This document shows, piece after piece, positions 42,288-51,490 of a DNA stretch of 64,000 nucleotides. The notes beneath the pieces are model-generated. The model did not search any database, was not told the origin of the DNA, and saw only the letters and a list, made by a program, of their open reading frames with translations. Within the stretch, counting starts at the first letter, position 1. The number at the start of each line of letters is the position of its first letter. Both the position numbers and the translations under genes were made by a program. Origin of the DNA: Bog-473 sp963828825 (lineage in GTDB: Bacteria > Actinomycetota > Acidimicrobiia > Acidimicrobiales > RAAP-2); NCBI GenBank assembly GCA_963828825.1, contig CAWHGF010000003.1, positions 1 through 64,000 of the forward strand. The letters run 5' to 3'.

Positions 42288-44264
42288 ATGACAGGCCCCA
42301 GCGCCGATCACGCCGGCACGCCCGGCAGCTCCGGGGAGACTTCACGTCCGCTCGTCGTGCTGGCGAGCCAGGTGCGCGCCCGGCTGCTGTTCACTGTGCT
42401 CGATGCCATCTGCGTGGTGGCGGCATACAGTGCGTCTGAAGTCTTCTACTGGCGCCATGTCGCCCCGTCCGAGTACGGATGGCACTTCGGGCTCTTCGTG
42501 CTCATCGTGGTGATCGTGACCCTGGTCAGCAACCGGATTTACGGGCTGTACGGCCGCATGTGGCAGCACGCCGGACTCGAAGAAGCTCGCCAGATGATCT
42601 TCTCGATGGCAACGGTTGCCGCCTTCCTTACGGTCTTGTCCGTTCTCATCCGACTCGCGGGATATCAGCTGGTGCACCCTTCGGTGGTGGCGGTCGGACT
42701 GGTCTTCGCGACCGCCGGCATGAGCCTGATCCGCTTCCACTCACGCATCTTCGCCTGGCAGCGCGGCTCGAGGGGCAACGGCCTGCGGGTTGCCGTCGTC
42801 GGTACCCGCGACGCGGCCGCGACAGCCGTACGCGAAATGCTCCGCCACCCCGACGCCGGGCTGATCCCGGTGGCAGTGTTCGACGACGACACATCAGCGC
42901 ACGGGAAGTCACTGGTCGGTGTTCCGGTGGTCGGGAACATCAGCGACATCCCTGCGGCCACGAGCCGTTACCTGCTCCAGGAAGTGCTCCTCGCAATACC
43001 GAACGCCTCGCCGGAGATGATCGCCCAGGTGCTGCGGTCGGCTGAGGCAGCCGGGATCGGCATGAAGGTTCTCCCGACCATGGGTGACATGGTCAAGGTT
43101 CCGTCCGGGATGTTCGCCATCCGCAGGGCCCGCCAGCCGAGCATCGAGGACCTGTTGGGCCGGACCCCGGTCGCCACCGACCTCGAGGGGGTCCGCCGGT
43201 CGCTCGAAGGGCACAGAGTGCTGGTCACTGGGGCGGGCGGCTCCATCGGTTCGGAGATCTGCCGCCAGGTCGCCGGGTTTGATCCAGCCTTGCTCGTTCT
43301 GCTCGATCACGACGAGACGCACCTGCACGACACCGTGTCGGAGATAGAGGGAACCTGCCACCAAGCCCTCGTCGACATCAATGACCGCGTCATGCTCTTC
43401 GGTGTGTTCGAGCGCTACCGCCCGGACGTCGTGCTCCACGCCGCCGCCCACAAGCATGTTCCGGTGCTCGAGGACCACCCGGTCGAGGCAGCCCGTACGA
43501 ACGTGTTCGGGACACTCAACGTGATCGAGGCATCGGCCTCCGTCGGAGCGAGCCGCTTCCTGCTGATTTCATCTGACAAGGCCGTCCAGCCCTCGAGCGT
43601 CATGGGTGCCTCCAAGCGGGCCGCAGAACAGTTGCTGCTGAGTCGATCGCCTGAGATCGGTGCCTACAGCGCAGTGAGGTTCGGCAACGTGTTGGGGAGC
43701 AGGGGCAGCGTCATTCCAACCTTCGCCCGCCAGATCGCGTCCGGTGGTCCGGTCACAGTGACCGACGCCAGAATGACCCGATTTTTCATGAGCGTCGAAG
43801 AGGCGGTGCAACTCGTGCTCCAGGCCTCCCTCCTCTCGCAGGGTCGGGACATCTTCATGCTCGAAATGGGCCAGCCCGTCCGCATCATCGAACTGGCTCG
43901 CCGGATGATCGAGCTCTCAGGCGCTCGGGTCGACGAAGATATCCAGATCGAGGTCACCGGCATCCGACCCGGCGAGAAGCTCGAAGAGGACCTGCGGGAA
44001 TCGGACGAAGAAGTCATGGGGACTGCACATTCGTCCGTCTTCCGACTGCTACCGGTCACGTCACCGACGGCATGGTTCGATTCCTGGCTTGGACAGCTCG
44101 CCGACGCTACTCGTCGATGCGACGCAGACAGGGTGCGCCGACTTCTCTTCGCCATGGCAGGTTCCTCGCTCGATGGCGAACATCTGACGTCACTTCCCAG
44201 CGCGCACCGACTGCACGAGACCGCCGCGATCGAGCCCCAAACCGGCGGGTCACTCGGTGGGTGA
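42288..44264 (+). CDS. CapD/PglF-type NDP-sugar 4,6-dehydratase
   Basis: This 658-residue membrane-anchored enzyme has four N-terminal helices (about 30-145), a first Rossmann-like domain (VAVVGTRDAAATA) and a catalytic SDR domain with VTGAGGSIGSE near 314-324. The active-site segment is ISSDKAVQPSS (S429, D430, K431), in which the usual YxxxK tyrosine is replaced, as in UDP-GlcNAc C6 dehydratases of the WbpM/PglF/CapD class. It would make a 4-keto-6-deoxy nucleotide sugar for the DegT aminotransferase. The stop overlaps the GTG start of the dehydrogenase gene. Confidence 0.93.
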   Translation: MTGPSADHAGTPGSSGETSRPLVVLASQVRARLLFTVLDAICVVAAYSASEVFYWRHVAPSEYGWHFGLFVLIVVIVTLVSNRIYGLYGRMWQHAGLEEARQMIFSMATVAAFLTVLSVLIRLAGYQLVHPSVVAVGLVFATAGMSLIRFHSRIFAWQRGSRGNGLRVAVVGTRDAAATAVREMLRHPDAGLIPVAVFDDDTSAHGKSLVGVPVVGNISDIPAATSRYLLQEVLLAIPNASPEMIAQVLRSAEAAGIGMKVLPTMGDMVKVPSGMFAIRRARQPSIEDLLGRTPVATDLEGVRRSLEGHRVLVTGAGGSIGSEICRQVAGFDPALLVLLDHDETHLHDTVSEIEGTCHQALVDINDRVMLFGVFERYRPDVVLHAAAHKHVPVLEDHPVEAARTNVFGTLNVIEASASVGASRFLLISSDKAVQPSSVMGASKRAAEQLLLSRSPEIGAYSAVRFGNVLGSRGSVIPTFARQIASGGPVTVTDARMTRFFMSVEEAVQLVLQASLLSQGRDIFMLEMGQPVRIIELARRMIELSGARVDEDIQIEVTGIRPGEKLEEDLRESDEEVMGTAHSSVFRLLPVTSPTAWFDSWLGQLADATRRCDADRVRRLLFAMAGSSLDGEHLTSLPSAHRLHETAAIEPQTGGSLGG

Positions 44265-45123
44265 TACCACGGACGATCGCCTGGTCGTCGTCGGTCAAGG
44301 CTACGCAGGGCTCCCAGTTGCCATGCGTGCGGTCGAAGTCGGCTTTGACGTGGTCGGCTTCGACGTCGACGCGGCCAAGATCAAGCGTCTGGCCGCCGGG
44401 GAGTCGCCCGTCGAGGACGTGACCAGTGAGGTGCTGTCGAGCGCACTGGCAACGGGACGCTACGAGCCCACCGACGACCCGGAACGAACGCGTGAATTCG
44501 ACGTCGCCGTCATCGATGTTCCGACGCCGCTCAGCGACGGGGTCCCGAACCTTTCGCATGTCACGGAGGCGACCGCCATGCTGGCCGCCTCGCTCGCCAC
44601 CGGAGCCACGGTGATCCTCGAATCCACCACCTACCCCGGGACCACCGAAGACCTCGTGGCCGGCATCCTCGAAGAGGGGTCAGGGCTGGTGGCAGGTCGC
44701 GACTTTCATCTCGGCTACAGCCCGGAGAGAATCGACCCGGGCAACCGCACTTGGCACTTCACCAACACGCCCAAAGTGGTCTCGGGCATCGACAAGGACT
44801 CGCTGGAGGCCGTGCAGTCGTTCTTCGATCGGCTGCTCGATTGCACGGTGCCGGTTTCGGGTACTCGGGAGGCAGAACTCACCAAGCTGTTGGAAAACAC
44901 CTTCCGCCACGTGAACATCGCGTTGGCCAATCGAATTGGCGATGTTCGCCGAGGCCATGGGCATCGACATCTGGGAAGCCATCGACGCTGCGTCGACGAA
45001 GCCATTTGGCTACCTCAGGTTCACGCCCGGGCCCGGGGTGGGAGGACATTGCCTGCCCATCGATCCCAGCTACCTGTCGTGGGAGGTGCGCCGGAGCCTC
45101 GGACAACCGTTCCGGTTCGTTGA
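44257..45123 (+). CDS. UDP-sugar 6-dehydrogenase, N-terminal part (frameshifted)
   Basis: The N-terminal 225 or so residues are a clear UDP-HexNAc/UDP-glucose dehydrogenase: VVVGQGYAGLPVAM, VGFDVD, STTYPGTTEDLV, GYSPERIDPGN and ENTFRHVNIALAN. After 44931 the frame is lost: with one base removed, the protein continues ELAMFAEAMGIDIWEA in the frame of the next entry. The rest of this open frame (to 45123) is out-of-frame sequence. The enzyme oxidises UDP-sugars to uronic acids. GTG 44257 overlaps the dehydratase gene. Confidence 0.8.
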   Translation: MGDTTDDRLVVVGQGYAGLPVAMRAVEVGFDVVGFDVDAAKIKRLAAGESPVEDVTSEVLSSALATGRYEPTDDPERTREFDVAVIDVPTPLSDGVPNLSHVTEATAMLAASLATGATVILESTTYPGTTEDLVAGILEEGSGLVAGRDFHLGYSPERIDPGNRTWHFTNTPKVVSGIDKDSLEAVQSFFDRLLDCTVPVSGTREAELTKLLENTFRHVNIALANRIGDVRRGHGHRHLGSHRRCVDEAIWLPQVHARARGGRTLPAHRSQLPVVGGAPEPRTTVPVR

Positions 45124-45525
45124 GTTGGCCAACGACATCAACGCCCACATGCCCGACTACGTGGTGTCACGGCTGACCCTGGCCCTCAACCGGGACAAGC
45201 GCTCCGTGAACGGTTCCCGGGTGCTGTTGCTGGGTCTCGCCTACAAGCCGAACACCGGGGATGTCCGCGAGTCCCCCGGCATGGTGATCGCTCAGAGTCT
45301 CAGGTTGCTCGGTGCCGACGTCCGGGTTGCCGACCCACATCTGTCACCTGGCGCCGCCGACGTGGCCCATGTCGAGTTGACAGCGGAAGAGGTGCAGCAG
45401 GCAGACGCAGTCGTGATCGTCACAGATCATGACGCGTTCGACTACGACATGGTCCTCGATCGCGCACGGTATGTGCTCGACACCCGCAACCGAATCCGGG
45501 GACCGCACGCGTCGAGTCGCTGTGA
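44936..45525 (+). pseudogene. UDP-sugar 6-dehydrogenase, displaced C-terminal part
   Basis: This frame holds the rest of the dehydrogenase: FAEAMGIDIWEAIDAAS, GPGVGGHCLPIDPSYLSWEV (with the catalytic cysteine in GHCLPIDP) and LLGLAYKPNTGDVRESPG. Near 45505-45510 a second shift would return to the first frame, giving VESL and a TGA at 45523-45525, the usual ending for the family. Two compensating indels in 0.6 kb either kill the gene or are sequence errors. In the raw sequence this frame reads on into the epimerase. Confidence 0.7.
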
Positions 45526-45541
45526 TCGCCCGTCACATGCG

Positions 45542-46477
45542 GTGAAGGTAGTCGTCACCGGCGGAGCCGGATTCATCGGTGCAAATCTCTGCCGGTTTCT
45601 CGACCAACAGGACTTTGTCGACCACGTGCTGGCTCTCGACGACCTTTCGACAGGCTCGCGCCAGAACCTGGCCGCCACGCCCTCGGTCGAGCTCCGGGAG
45701 GGCTCCATTCTCGATGCCGACCAACTCGAGAGCGTCATGACGGGGGCCCAGGCCGTCGTCCATCTGGCCGCCCGGCCGTCCGTGCCCCGCTCGCTGGCGG
45801 ACCCCATGGCCACCCACCAGGTCAACGCCACCGGAACGATGATGGTGCTGGAGGCAGCGCGGCGCTCTGGCATGCCCCACGTCATCGTCGCCTCCTCCTC
45901 ATCGGTGTACGGCGCCAACGCCACCCTTCCAAAACGTGAAGACATGGCGCCGATGCCGGTCAGCCCGTATGCCGCGAGCAAGCTCGCCGCCGAGGCGTAC
46001 ACCCTCTCCTACGGTCGTTCGTTTGGACTTCCCGTGCTGGCCTTCCGGTTCTTCAATGTCTTCGGGCCGCTGCAGCCGGCCGAACACGCCTACGCAGCCG
46101 TGGTGCCGGCATTCGTCGCGTCGGCGCTTGCCGGGAAGCCACTGCCAGTCCACGGAGACGGCACCCAGACCCGTGACTTCACGTACGTCGGGACCGTCGT
46201 CTCCGTGCTCGCCGATGCCATTCGTCGCCGCGTGGTCGATCCAGAGCCGGTGAACCTGGCCTACGGATCGCGGGTGTCGCTGCTCGAGCTGATCGACCTG
46301 CTGGAACGAGTCATGGACCGTGAGATCCGCCGCGATCACGTCGAACCTCGGGCGGGCGACGTGCACGATTCGCAGGCCGATCAGGCTCGTCTCAGCGCGA
46401 TGTTCCCAGAAATCCGACCGACGCCACTGCTGGAAGGATTACAAGCCACGGTCGCATGGTTCCGAGAGACCCGCTGA
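45542..46477 (+). CDS. NAD-dependent epimerase/dehydratase (extended SDR)
   Basis: This 311-residue extended SDR of the UDP-glucose 4-epimerase type has VVVTGGAGFIGANL at its start, VVHLAARPSVPRSL, the serine run VIVASSSSVYG, the catalytic YAASK (PVSPYAASKLAAEAY) and FRFFNVFGP. The GTG at 45542 begins the Rossmann strand directly. The open frame is continuous with the dehydrogenase tail upstream, but the natural separation is probably restored if the frameshift is corrected. It would isomerise a UDP-sugar or uronic acid. Confidence 0.88.
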   Translation: MKVVVTGGAGFIGANLCRFLDQQDFVDHVLALDDLSTGSRQNLAATPSVELREGSILDADQLESVMTGAQAVVHLAARPSVPRSLADPMATHQVNATGTMMVLEAARRSGMPHVIVASSSSVYGANATLPKREDMAPMPVSPYAASKLAAEAYTLSYGRSFGLPVLAFRFFNVFGPLQPAEHAYAAVVPAFVASALAGKPLPVHGDGTQTRDFTYVGTVVSVLADAIRRRVVDPEPVNLAYGSRVSLLELIDLLERVMDREIRRDHVEPRAGDVHDSQADQARLSAMFPEIRPTPLLEGLQATVAWFRETR

Positions 46478-47301
46478 CGGGGATCGGCGAACCGCCACCG
46501 CACGACGCGGCGGCCACCGGGCCGGCTCTCGACAAAGGCCGGCTGGTGTTGCTGGCGGGCCCGGGCGACGCCACGGACATCGTTGCCAATTTCCTCGGTT
46601 CCAGAGTGGCGGACCTCGTTGTGGTTGTTGAGGACCCTCCGTCGCGCCTGCACATGGCCCGGCGACGCGCTCGTCGTGTGGGATGGCCCTCTGTCGTCGG
46701 CCAAGTTCTCTTCGTCGCAGCGCTCCAGCCCGTGCTACGACGTGAGTCGGCACGCCGGCGTGCCGTCATCCGGCATGCAGCGGAGGTCGACGCGGCGCGC
46801 CGACCTCCCTCGTATCAGGTGCCTTCGGTCAACGACGAGGAAACGCGTGAGCTGCTCGTCTCCCTTCGACCGGCGGCCGTGGTCGTACAGGGGACTCGGA
46901 TCATCGCGGCTCGAGTCCTGGACTCGCTCAGCTGTCCGGTGATCAACATGCATATGGGTATCACGCCTCGTTACCGGGGGGTGCATGGCGGGTATTGGGC
47001 GCTGGCTGAGCAGCACCCCGAATGGGTTGGTACCACGGTGCACCTCGTGGATCCCGGAATCGACACTGGTGGGATTCTGGCGCAGGCCACCTTCGAAGTC
47101 ACCGGCGAGGACTCGATCGCCACCTACCCTGACCTGCATCTGGTCCACGGGCTACCCCTGCTCGGAGCCGAGGTCGACAAGGTGATGGCCGGCCAACCGC
47201 TCGAACCGAAGACGAGGAGCATGGCCCTCGGCTCAGGCCTCTACTACCACCCCACACTGTGGGGCTACCTGTGGCGCCGTTGGCGGCACGGCGTCCGCTG
47301 A
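46456..47301 (+). CDS. Formyltransferase-family protein
   Basis: This 281-residue protein has the methionyl-tRNA/sugar formyltransferase signature VINMHMGITPRYRGVHGG, with catalytic N164 and H166, and VDPGIDTGGI with D203. The fold's N-terminal part (LVLLAGPGDATDIV) is a shortened Rossmann domain. In glycan loci such enzymes N-formylate 4-amino sugars using 10-formyl-THF (as WbkC/VioF do), which fits the dehydratase and aminotransferase here. The ATG at 46456 lies inside the epimerase gene (22-base overlap); a later start is possible. Confidence 0.82.
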   Translation: MVPRDPLTGIGEPPPHDAAATGPALDKGRLVLLAGPGDATDIVANFLGSRVADLVVVVEDPPSRLHMARRRARRVGWPSVVGQVLFVAALQPVLRRESARRRAVIRHAAEVDAARRPPSYQVPSVNDEETRELLVSLRPAAVVVQGTRIIAARVLDSLSCPVINMHMGITPRYRGVHGGYWALAEQHPEWVGTTVHLVDPGIDTGGILAQATFEVTGEDSIATYPDLHLVHGLPLLGAEVDKVMAGQPLEPKTRSMALGSGLYYHPTLWGYLWRRWRHGVR

Positions 47302-47397
47302 ACGACGCAGTCGATTGAGGGACCCAGAGCCTAGTCCGCCCACCATCATCGCTTCCGCTGAGCGCCCACTACCATCGGTGTTGCTGGAGCGTCTGCG

Positions 47398-48480
47398 GTG
47401 ACCAACGACGACACCAGCACCGGCGGACCGCACGAGGAGGAACACGGTGAGGAGTTCGAGGACGTGACCATCCCCGACCGGCCCGGAGCCCTGGTGATCT
47501 CGCTCGACTTTGAGCTGCACTGGGGTGTCAGGGACCACGTGACGCGCGAAGACGCCTTGTACCGGCGCATGAGCCAGGCCCGCCGGGCGGTGAAAGAGAT
47601 GGTCTCCGAGTTCAGGGATCGGCACATCCGGGCCACGTGGGCCACCGTTGGATTCCTCTTTGCGTCGGAGCGTCGTGAGCTCGAAGAGCACCTGCCTGGC
47701 AGACGCCCGGCCTACGAGCGCCCCGAGCTTGATCCCTACGTCGAGACGATCGGCCTCGACGAGGAACATGATCCAGAGCACTTGGCCGGCTCGCTCGTCG
47801 ACCTCATCGGCTCCAGCGCCGGCCAGGAACTGGGGTCGCACACCTTCTCCCACTTCTACTGCCTCGAGCCCGGACAGGACGAAGCCACGTTCCGGGCCGA
47901 CCTTTCGGCAGCGCAGTCCATTGCCCATGGGCGCGGCTTCGCGCTGACAAGCTTGGTTCTCCCCCGCAACCAGTGGAACCCGGCCTATGCCGACGCTGTC
48001 CTCGACTCGGGGTTTCTCTGCATACGGGGTCCCCAGCGCACGTGGGGTCACCAAGTCGGCCATGGCCGCGACCGCAGCCCCTTGCGCCGAGGCGCCCGGC
48101 TGGCGGACACCTATGTCGGTGTCTCACCTCCTCCGACGACGGCATGGAACGACGTCCTGCTGCCGTCGGGCCTCTGCGACGTGCCGGCCAGTGCCTTCCT
48201 GAGGCCGTTCGATCCTGCCCGCGCCCGGATCGAGCCCTTGCGTCTGGCCCGACTGCGCTCAGGAATTCGGCACGCGGCCCGACGCGGTCGCCTCTTCCAT
48301 TTGTGGTGGCATCCCCACAATTTCTCGCAGCACCGCTCCGAAAATTTCGCTGTGCTGGAGCAGATCCTCGACGAGTTCGACCGATTGGCCGCCCTCGAGG
48401 GAATGCAATCGCTGAACATGGGGGACGTGTCGGCGCTGGTGGCACCAACCAGGTCGCATCGCACGGGCGAGCGGGGCTGA
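47398..48480 (+). CDS. Polysaccharide deacetylase (NodB homology)
   Basis: This 360-residue carbohydrate esterase 4 protein has SLDFELHWG, with the metal/catalytic D37, and GSHTFSHFY, with H148 and H152 as the metal-binding HxxxH. The C-terminal FHLWWHPHNFSQH matches the late catalytic His motif. It has no signal peptide and an acidic N-terminal tail, so it probably acts in the cytoplasm on a nucleotide- or lipid-linked GlcNAc. It ends the glycan locus on this side. Confidence 0.88.
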   Translation: MTNDDTSTGGPHEEEHGEEFEDVTIPDRPGALVISLDFELHWGVRDHVTREDALYRRMSQARRAVKEMVSEFRDRHIRATWATVGFLFASERRELEEHLPGRRPAYERPELDPYVETIGLDEEHDPEHLAGSLVDLIGSSAGQELGSHTFSHFYCLEPGQDEATFRADLSAAQSIAHGRGFALTSLVLPRNQWNPAYADAVLDSGFLCIRGPQRTWGHQVGHGRDRSPLRRGARLADTYVGVSPPPTTAWNDVLLPSGLCDVPASAFLRPFDPARARIEPLRLARLRSGIRHAARRGRLFHLWWHPHNFSQHRSENFAVLEQILDEFDRLAALEGMQSLNMGDVSALVAPTRSHRTGERG

Positions 48481-48671
48481 CGCGGCCGCTGTCGTATGGC
48501 ACTGGTGGATGGGAGACGGAGCTCTGAGAACGCGGTGATCCGGGGGGCTGGCTTCACCAATGGCTGAGCGGGCCCTGGCGCGGAACACGAGTGTCTTCAA
48601 TGGCGCCGACGTCGTCCGAAGCAGTGCCGACCATTGAGCCGGCGATCACACGGTCGCCAGGCGGTGACTGA

Positions 48672-49751
48672 TCATCCACGGCGTCGCTTGGACAGCCAAC
48701 GTCTTCGTGCGTTCGCATTAGCGGCAACAAGGGCCACGAACAGGGCTACCACGAAGCCCAGACATATCCGGGAGCCGGCGCGCAGGTCCGAAGAGAACTT
48801 CTTGACACCGGATTGGCCGCGAAATTCGGCGAGCTCAGAAGCCAGGATGGTCCTGTTCCACAACGTGACACCGCTCGAGTTGGCCACTGTGACGGCCTGC
48901 TCGGAATAGTTCGAGGACGTCACCACCAAAGCTCGGGCTGCCCCGTAATGAGCCTTGGCGACCGCTGCTTCTTGCACCGCCTCATGGCGAACCACACCGG
49001 TCCACCGCTTTAGCTGCACAATCGTGCGCCCATCGGTGCCCTCGAGGAGCAGTCCGGCGCCAGACCTCCGCCGAACGCCGAGCCGGGCAACCCGGTACCC
49101 CTTGTTGGCAAAGAAGTGCTCGAGCAGCACCTGGAATTGTCGGCCGGTCATGGCGTCGACCGCAGCCATACCTGAGCGCTGATATGCCTCCCGTTCTCTC
49201 GCACCGCGGCCACCCACTCCCGCAATCGCCGCGATAATGAGCACAACAGCCCCCAGCACCATCACTGCTCTGCCGTCCTCGTCCAGGGCAGCCCCAACGA
49301 CGAGCAAGGCGGAGCCTCCGATGGCAACGGCCCGAGCGGGATGTCGGTTCGAGAACGACCGGACACTGGACTCCCTCGTGGTGCTCCCGCCTTTGGCGTG
49401 CGGAACCGATCCGTTCGACGGCCCCGCCCCACCCGATCGCCCCCGACCCGAGTCGAAGTGGCCGTGACGCTGGGGCCGATCGGATGCCGCCGCTCCGGGG
49501 GAATCCGTCTTGGCGCTGCCCGGTGCTGTACGGGCTGCTCCAGCTCCAGCCTTGAGCGACCGATCGTACGCTGCTCGACTTCCGGGATCAGAGAGAACCT
49601 CGTACGCCTCTTGGACCTGACGGAAGAGGGCAGCAGGGCCGTCGAGGTCGGGATGGATCCTTTGGATCAATCGGCGGTACTTCGCCCTGATCTCGTTCGG
49701 CGAGGCGGTAGACGGCACACCCAAGATGTCGTAATAGGTGTCACTTCCCAC
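48672..49751 (-). CDS. J-domain membrane protein with Mrr-like nuclease domain lacking catalytic Asp
   Basis: This 359-residue fusion has an N-terminal J-domain (1-63) with intact HPD at 33-35, a Gly/Ser linker, two membrane helices (about 141-156 and 162-180), a restriction-endonuclease-like (Mrr) domain (about 195-300) and a last helix (about 330-346). The nuclease motif keeps Q246-x-K248 (VQLKRW), but the position of the catalytic Asp is G233 (in SGAGLLL). It may bind DNA or nucleic acid without cutting, or it may use another residue. The GTG start encodes MGSDTYYDILG. Function unknown; membrane-anchored Hsp70 recruitment is likely. Confidence 0.75.
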   Translation of the reverse strand: MGSDTYYDILGVPSTASPNEIRAKYRRLIQRIHPDLDGPAALFRQVQEAYEVLSDPGSRAAYDRSLKAGAGAARTAPGSAKTDSPGAAASDRPQRHGHFDSGRGRSGGAGPSNGSVPHAKGGSTTRESSVRSFSNRHPARAVAIGGSALLVVGAALDEDGRAVMVLGAVVLIIAAIAGVGGRGAREREAYQRSGMAAVDAMTGRQFQVLLEHFFANKGYRVARLGVRRRSGAGLLLEGTDGRTIVQLKRWTGVVRHEAVQEAAVAKAHYGAARALVVTSSNYSEQAVTVANSSGVTLWNRTILASELAEFRGQSGVKKFSSDLRAGSRICLGFVVALFVALVAANANARRRWLSKRRRG

Positions 49752-50047
49752 AGCTCAACTATGCCATTGACCTCCGGATCCAGTTGTGATTTTCGTCGTG
49801 CCAGTTCGGCGGTTCGCCGACTCCAGTGGTCGTTCGTGGGGCCCGGGGAACGGGTTTCGAGCCGGTCACGGTTTCTATGAGCGCAGGTGGCAACGCCTGT
49901 GCCCACCGCCCTGCTGCGACGGCCTAATGTGAGGGGTGGGTACGCGGCCTCCGACAGAGGTCGGAGCACGTGCGTTGCGCTTCCGCCGTCCGGCCCGCTG
50001 CAGTGGTGCGCGCCTGCGCACCCCATCCCACCCAAAAGGAGCACGCA

Positions 50048-51490
50048 ATGACTTCCCCCGACCCCTTCAAGGTCGCCGACCTCTCGCTGGCCGCGTTCGG
50101 CCGCAAGGAGATCGAGCTGGCCGAGCACGAGATGCCCGGGCTCATGGCCATGCGGGCCGAATACGCCGCGTCCCAGCCCCTGGCCGGTGCCCGCGTGACC
50201 GGCTCCCTGCACATGACCGTCCAGACGGCTGTGCTGATCGAAACACTCACCGCGCTCGGTGCCCGGGTGCGCTGGGCCAGCTGCAATATCTTCTCCACGC
50301 AGGACCATGCCGCGGCGGCGGTCGCCGTGGGACCCGAGGGCACGGTCGATGACCCCAAGGGCGTCCCCGTGTTCGCCTGGAAGGGCGAGACACTCGAGGA
50401 GTACTGGTGGTGCACCGTTCAGGCCCTGCTGTGGCCCGGCGAGGGTGGCCCCAACATGATCCTCGACGACGGCGGGGACGCCACCCTGCTCGTGCACAAG
50501 GGCGTCGAATTCGAGAAGGCGGGCAGTGTGCCCGATCCCTCGACGGCCGACTCGGAGGAGTTCGAGGTCGTCCTCACCGTTCTGGGGCAACAGCTACGAG
50601 AGGACCAGGGTCGCTGGACGTCGATCGCCAACGGGATCAAGGGCGTCACCGAGGAGACGACGACCGGTGTGCACCGCCTGGTCGAGATGGCCAAGAAGGG
50701 TGAGCTCCTCTTCCCTGCCATCAACGTCAACGACTCCGTCACCAAGTCGAAGTTTGACAACAAGTACGGCTGCCGTCACTCGCTGGTGGACGGGATCAAC
50801 CGTGCCACCGACGTGCTCATCGGGGGCAAAGTCGCGGTCGTCTGCGGCTACGGCGACGTCGGCAAGGGCTGCGCGCAGTCACTCGCCGGCCAGGGTGCCC
50901 GCGTCGTGGTCACCGAGGTCGACCCGATCTGCGCGCTGCAGGCGGCCATGGAGGGCTTCCAGGTCACCACGCTGGAGGACATCCTGCCGCAAGCCGACAT
51001 CATCATCACGACGACGGGCAACAAGGACATCATCAGTGCCGCGCACATGGCGGGAATGAAGCACCAGGCCATCGTCGGGAACATCGGGCACTTCGACAAC
51101 GAGATCGACATGGCCGGGCTCGCCAAGACGCCCGGGGTCGAGCGGGTGAACATCAAGCCTCAGGTCGACAAGTGGATCTTCCCCGACGGCCACGCCATCA
51201 TCATCCTGTCCGAGGGCCGACTGCTGAACCTGGGCAATGCGACGGGCCACCCGAGCTTCGTCATGTCCAACTCGTTCACCAACCAGACTATGGCGCAGAT
51301 CGAGCTGTTCACCCAGACGGGCCAGTACGTGAATGACGTCTACGTCCTGCCGAAGCACCTGGACGAGAAGGTGGCGCGTCTGCATCTCGACGCGCTGGGC
51401 GTGAAGCTCACGACGTTGACCCACGACCAGGCCGACTACATCGGCGTTCCCGTCCAGGGGCCCTACAAGCCCGACACCTACCGGTACTAG
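50048..51490 (+). CDS. sahH: Adenosylhomocysteinase
   Basis: This 480-residue S-adenosyl-L-homocysteine hydrolase recycles SAH to homocysteine and adenosine, relieving inhibition of the many methyltransferases encoded here. Conserved parts include GSLHMTVQTAVLIETL, NIFSTQDHAAAA, the NAD-binding VVCGYGDVGKGCAQSLAG (from about 265) and the C-terminal KPDTYRY. ATG at 50048 follows AAGGAG. The stop TAG (51488-51490) is formed by the IS630 target TA plus the first G of the element, so the insertion leaves the protein whole. Confidence 0.97.
   Translation: MTSPDPFKVADLSLAAFGRKEIELAEHEMPGLMAMRAEYAASQPLAGARVTGSLHMTVQTAVLIETLTALGARVRWASCNIFSTQDHAAAAVAVGPEGTVDDPKGVPVFAWKGETLEEYWWCTVQALLWPGEGGPNMILDDGGDATLLVHKGVEFEKAGSVPDPSTADSEEFEVVLTVLGQQLREDQGRWTSIANGIKGVTEETTTGVHRLVEMAKKGELLFPAINVNDSVTKSKFDNKYGCRHSLVDGINRATDVLIGGKVAVVCGYGDVGKGCAQSLAGQGARVVVTEVDPICALQAAMEGFQVTTLEDILPQADIIITTTGNKDIISAAHMAGMKHQAIVGNIGHFDNEIDMAGLAKTPGVERVNIKPQVDKWIFPDGHAIIILSEGRLLNLGNATGHPSFVMSNSFTNQTMAQIELFTQTGQYVNDVYVLPKHLDEKVARLHLDALGVKLTTLTHDQADYIGVPVQGPYKPDTYRY

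Noticed and set aside
49949..49966. SAH riboswitch upstream of sahH
   Set aside because: Only a 7-bp hairpin (CTCCGAC/GTCGGAG, loop AGAG) is visible; the conserved riboswitch core and pseudoknot sequences are not recognisable.
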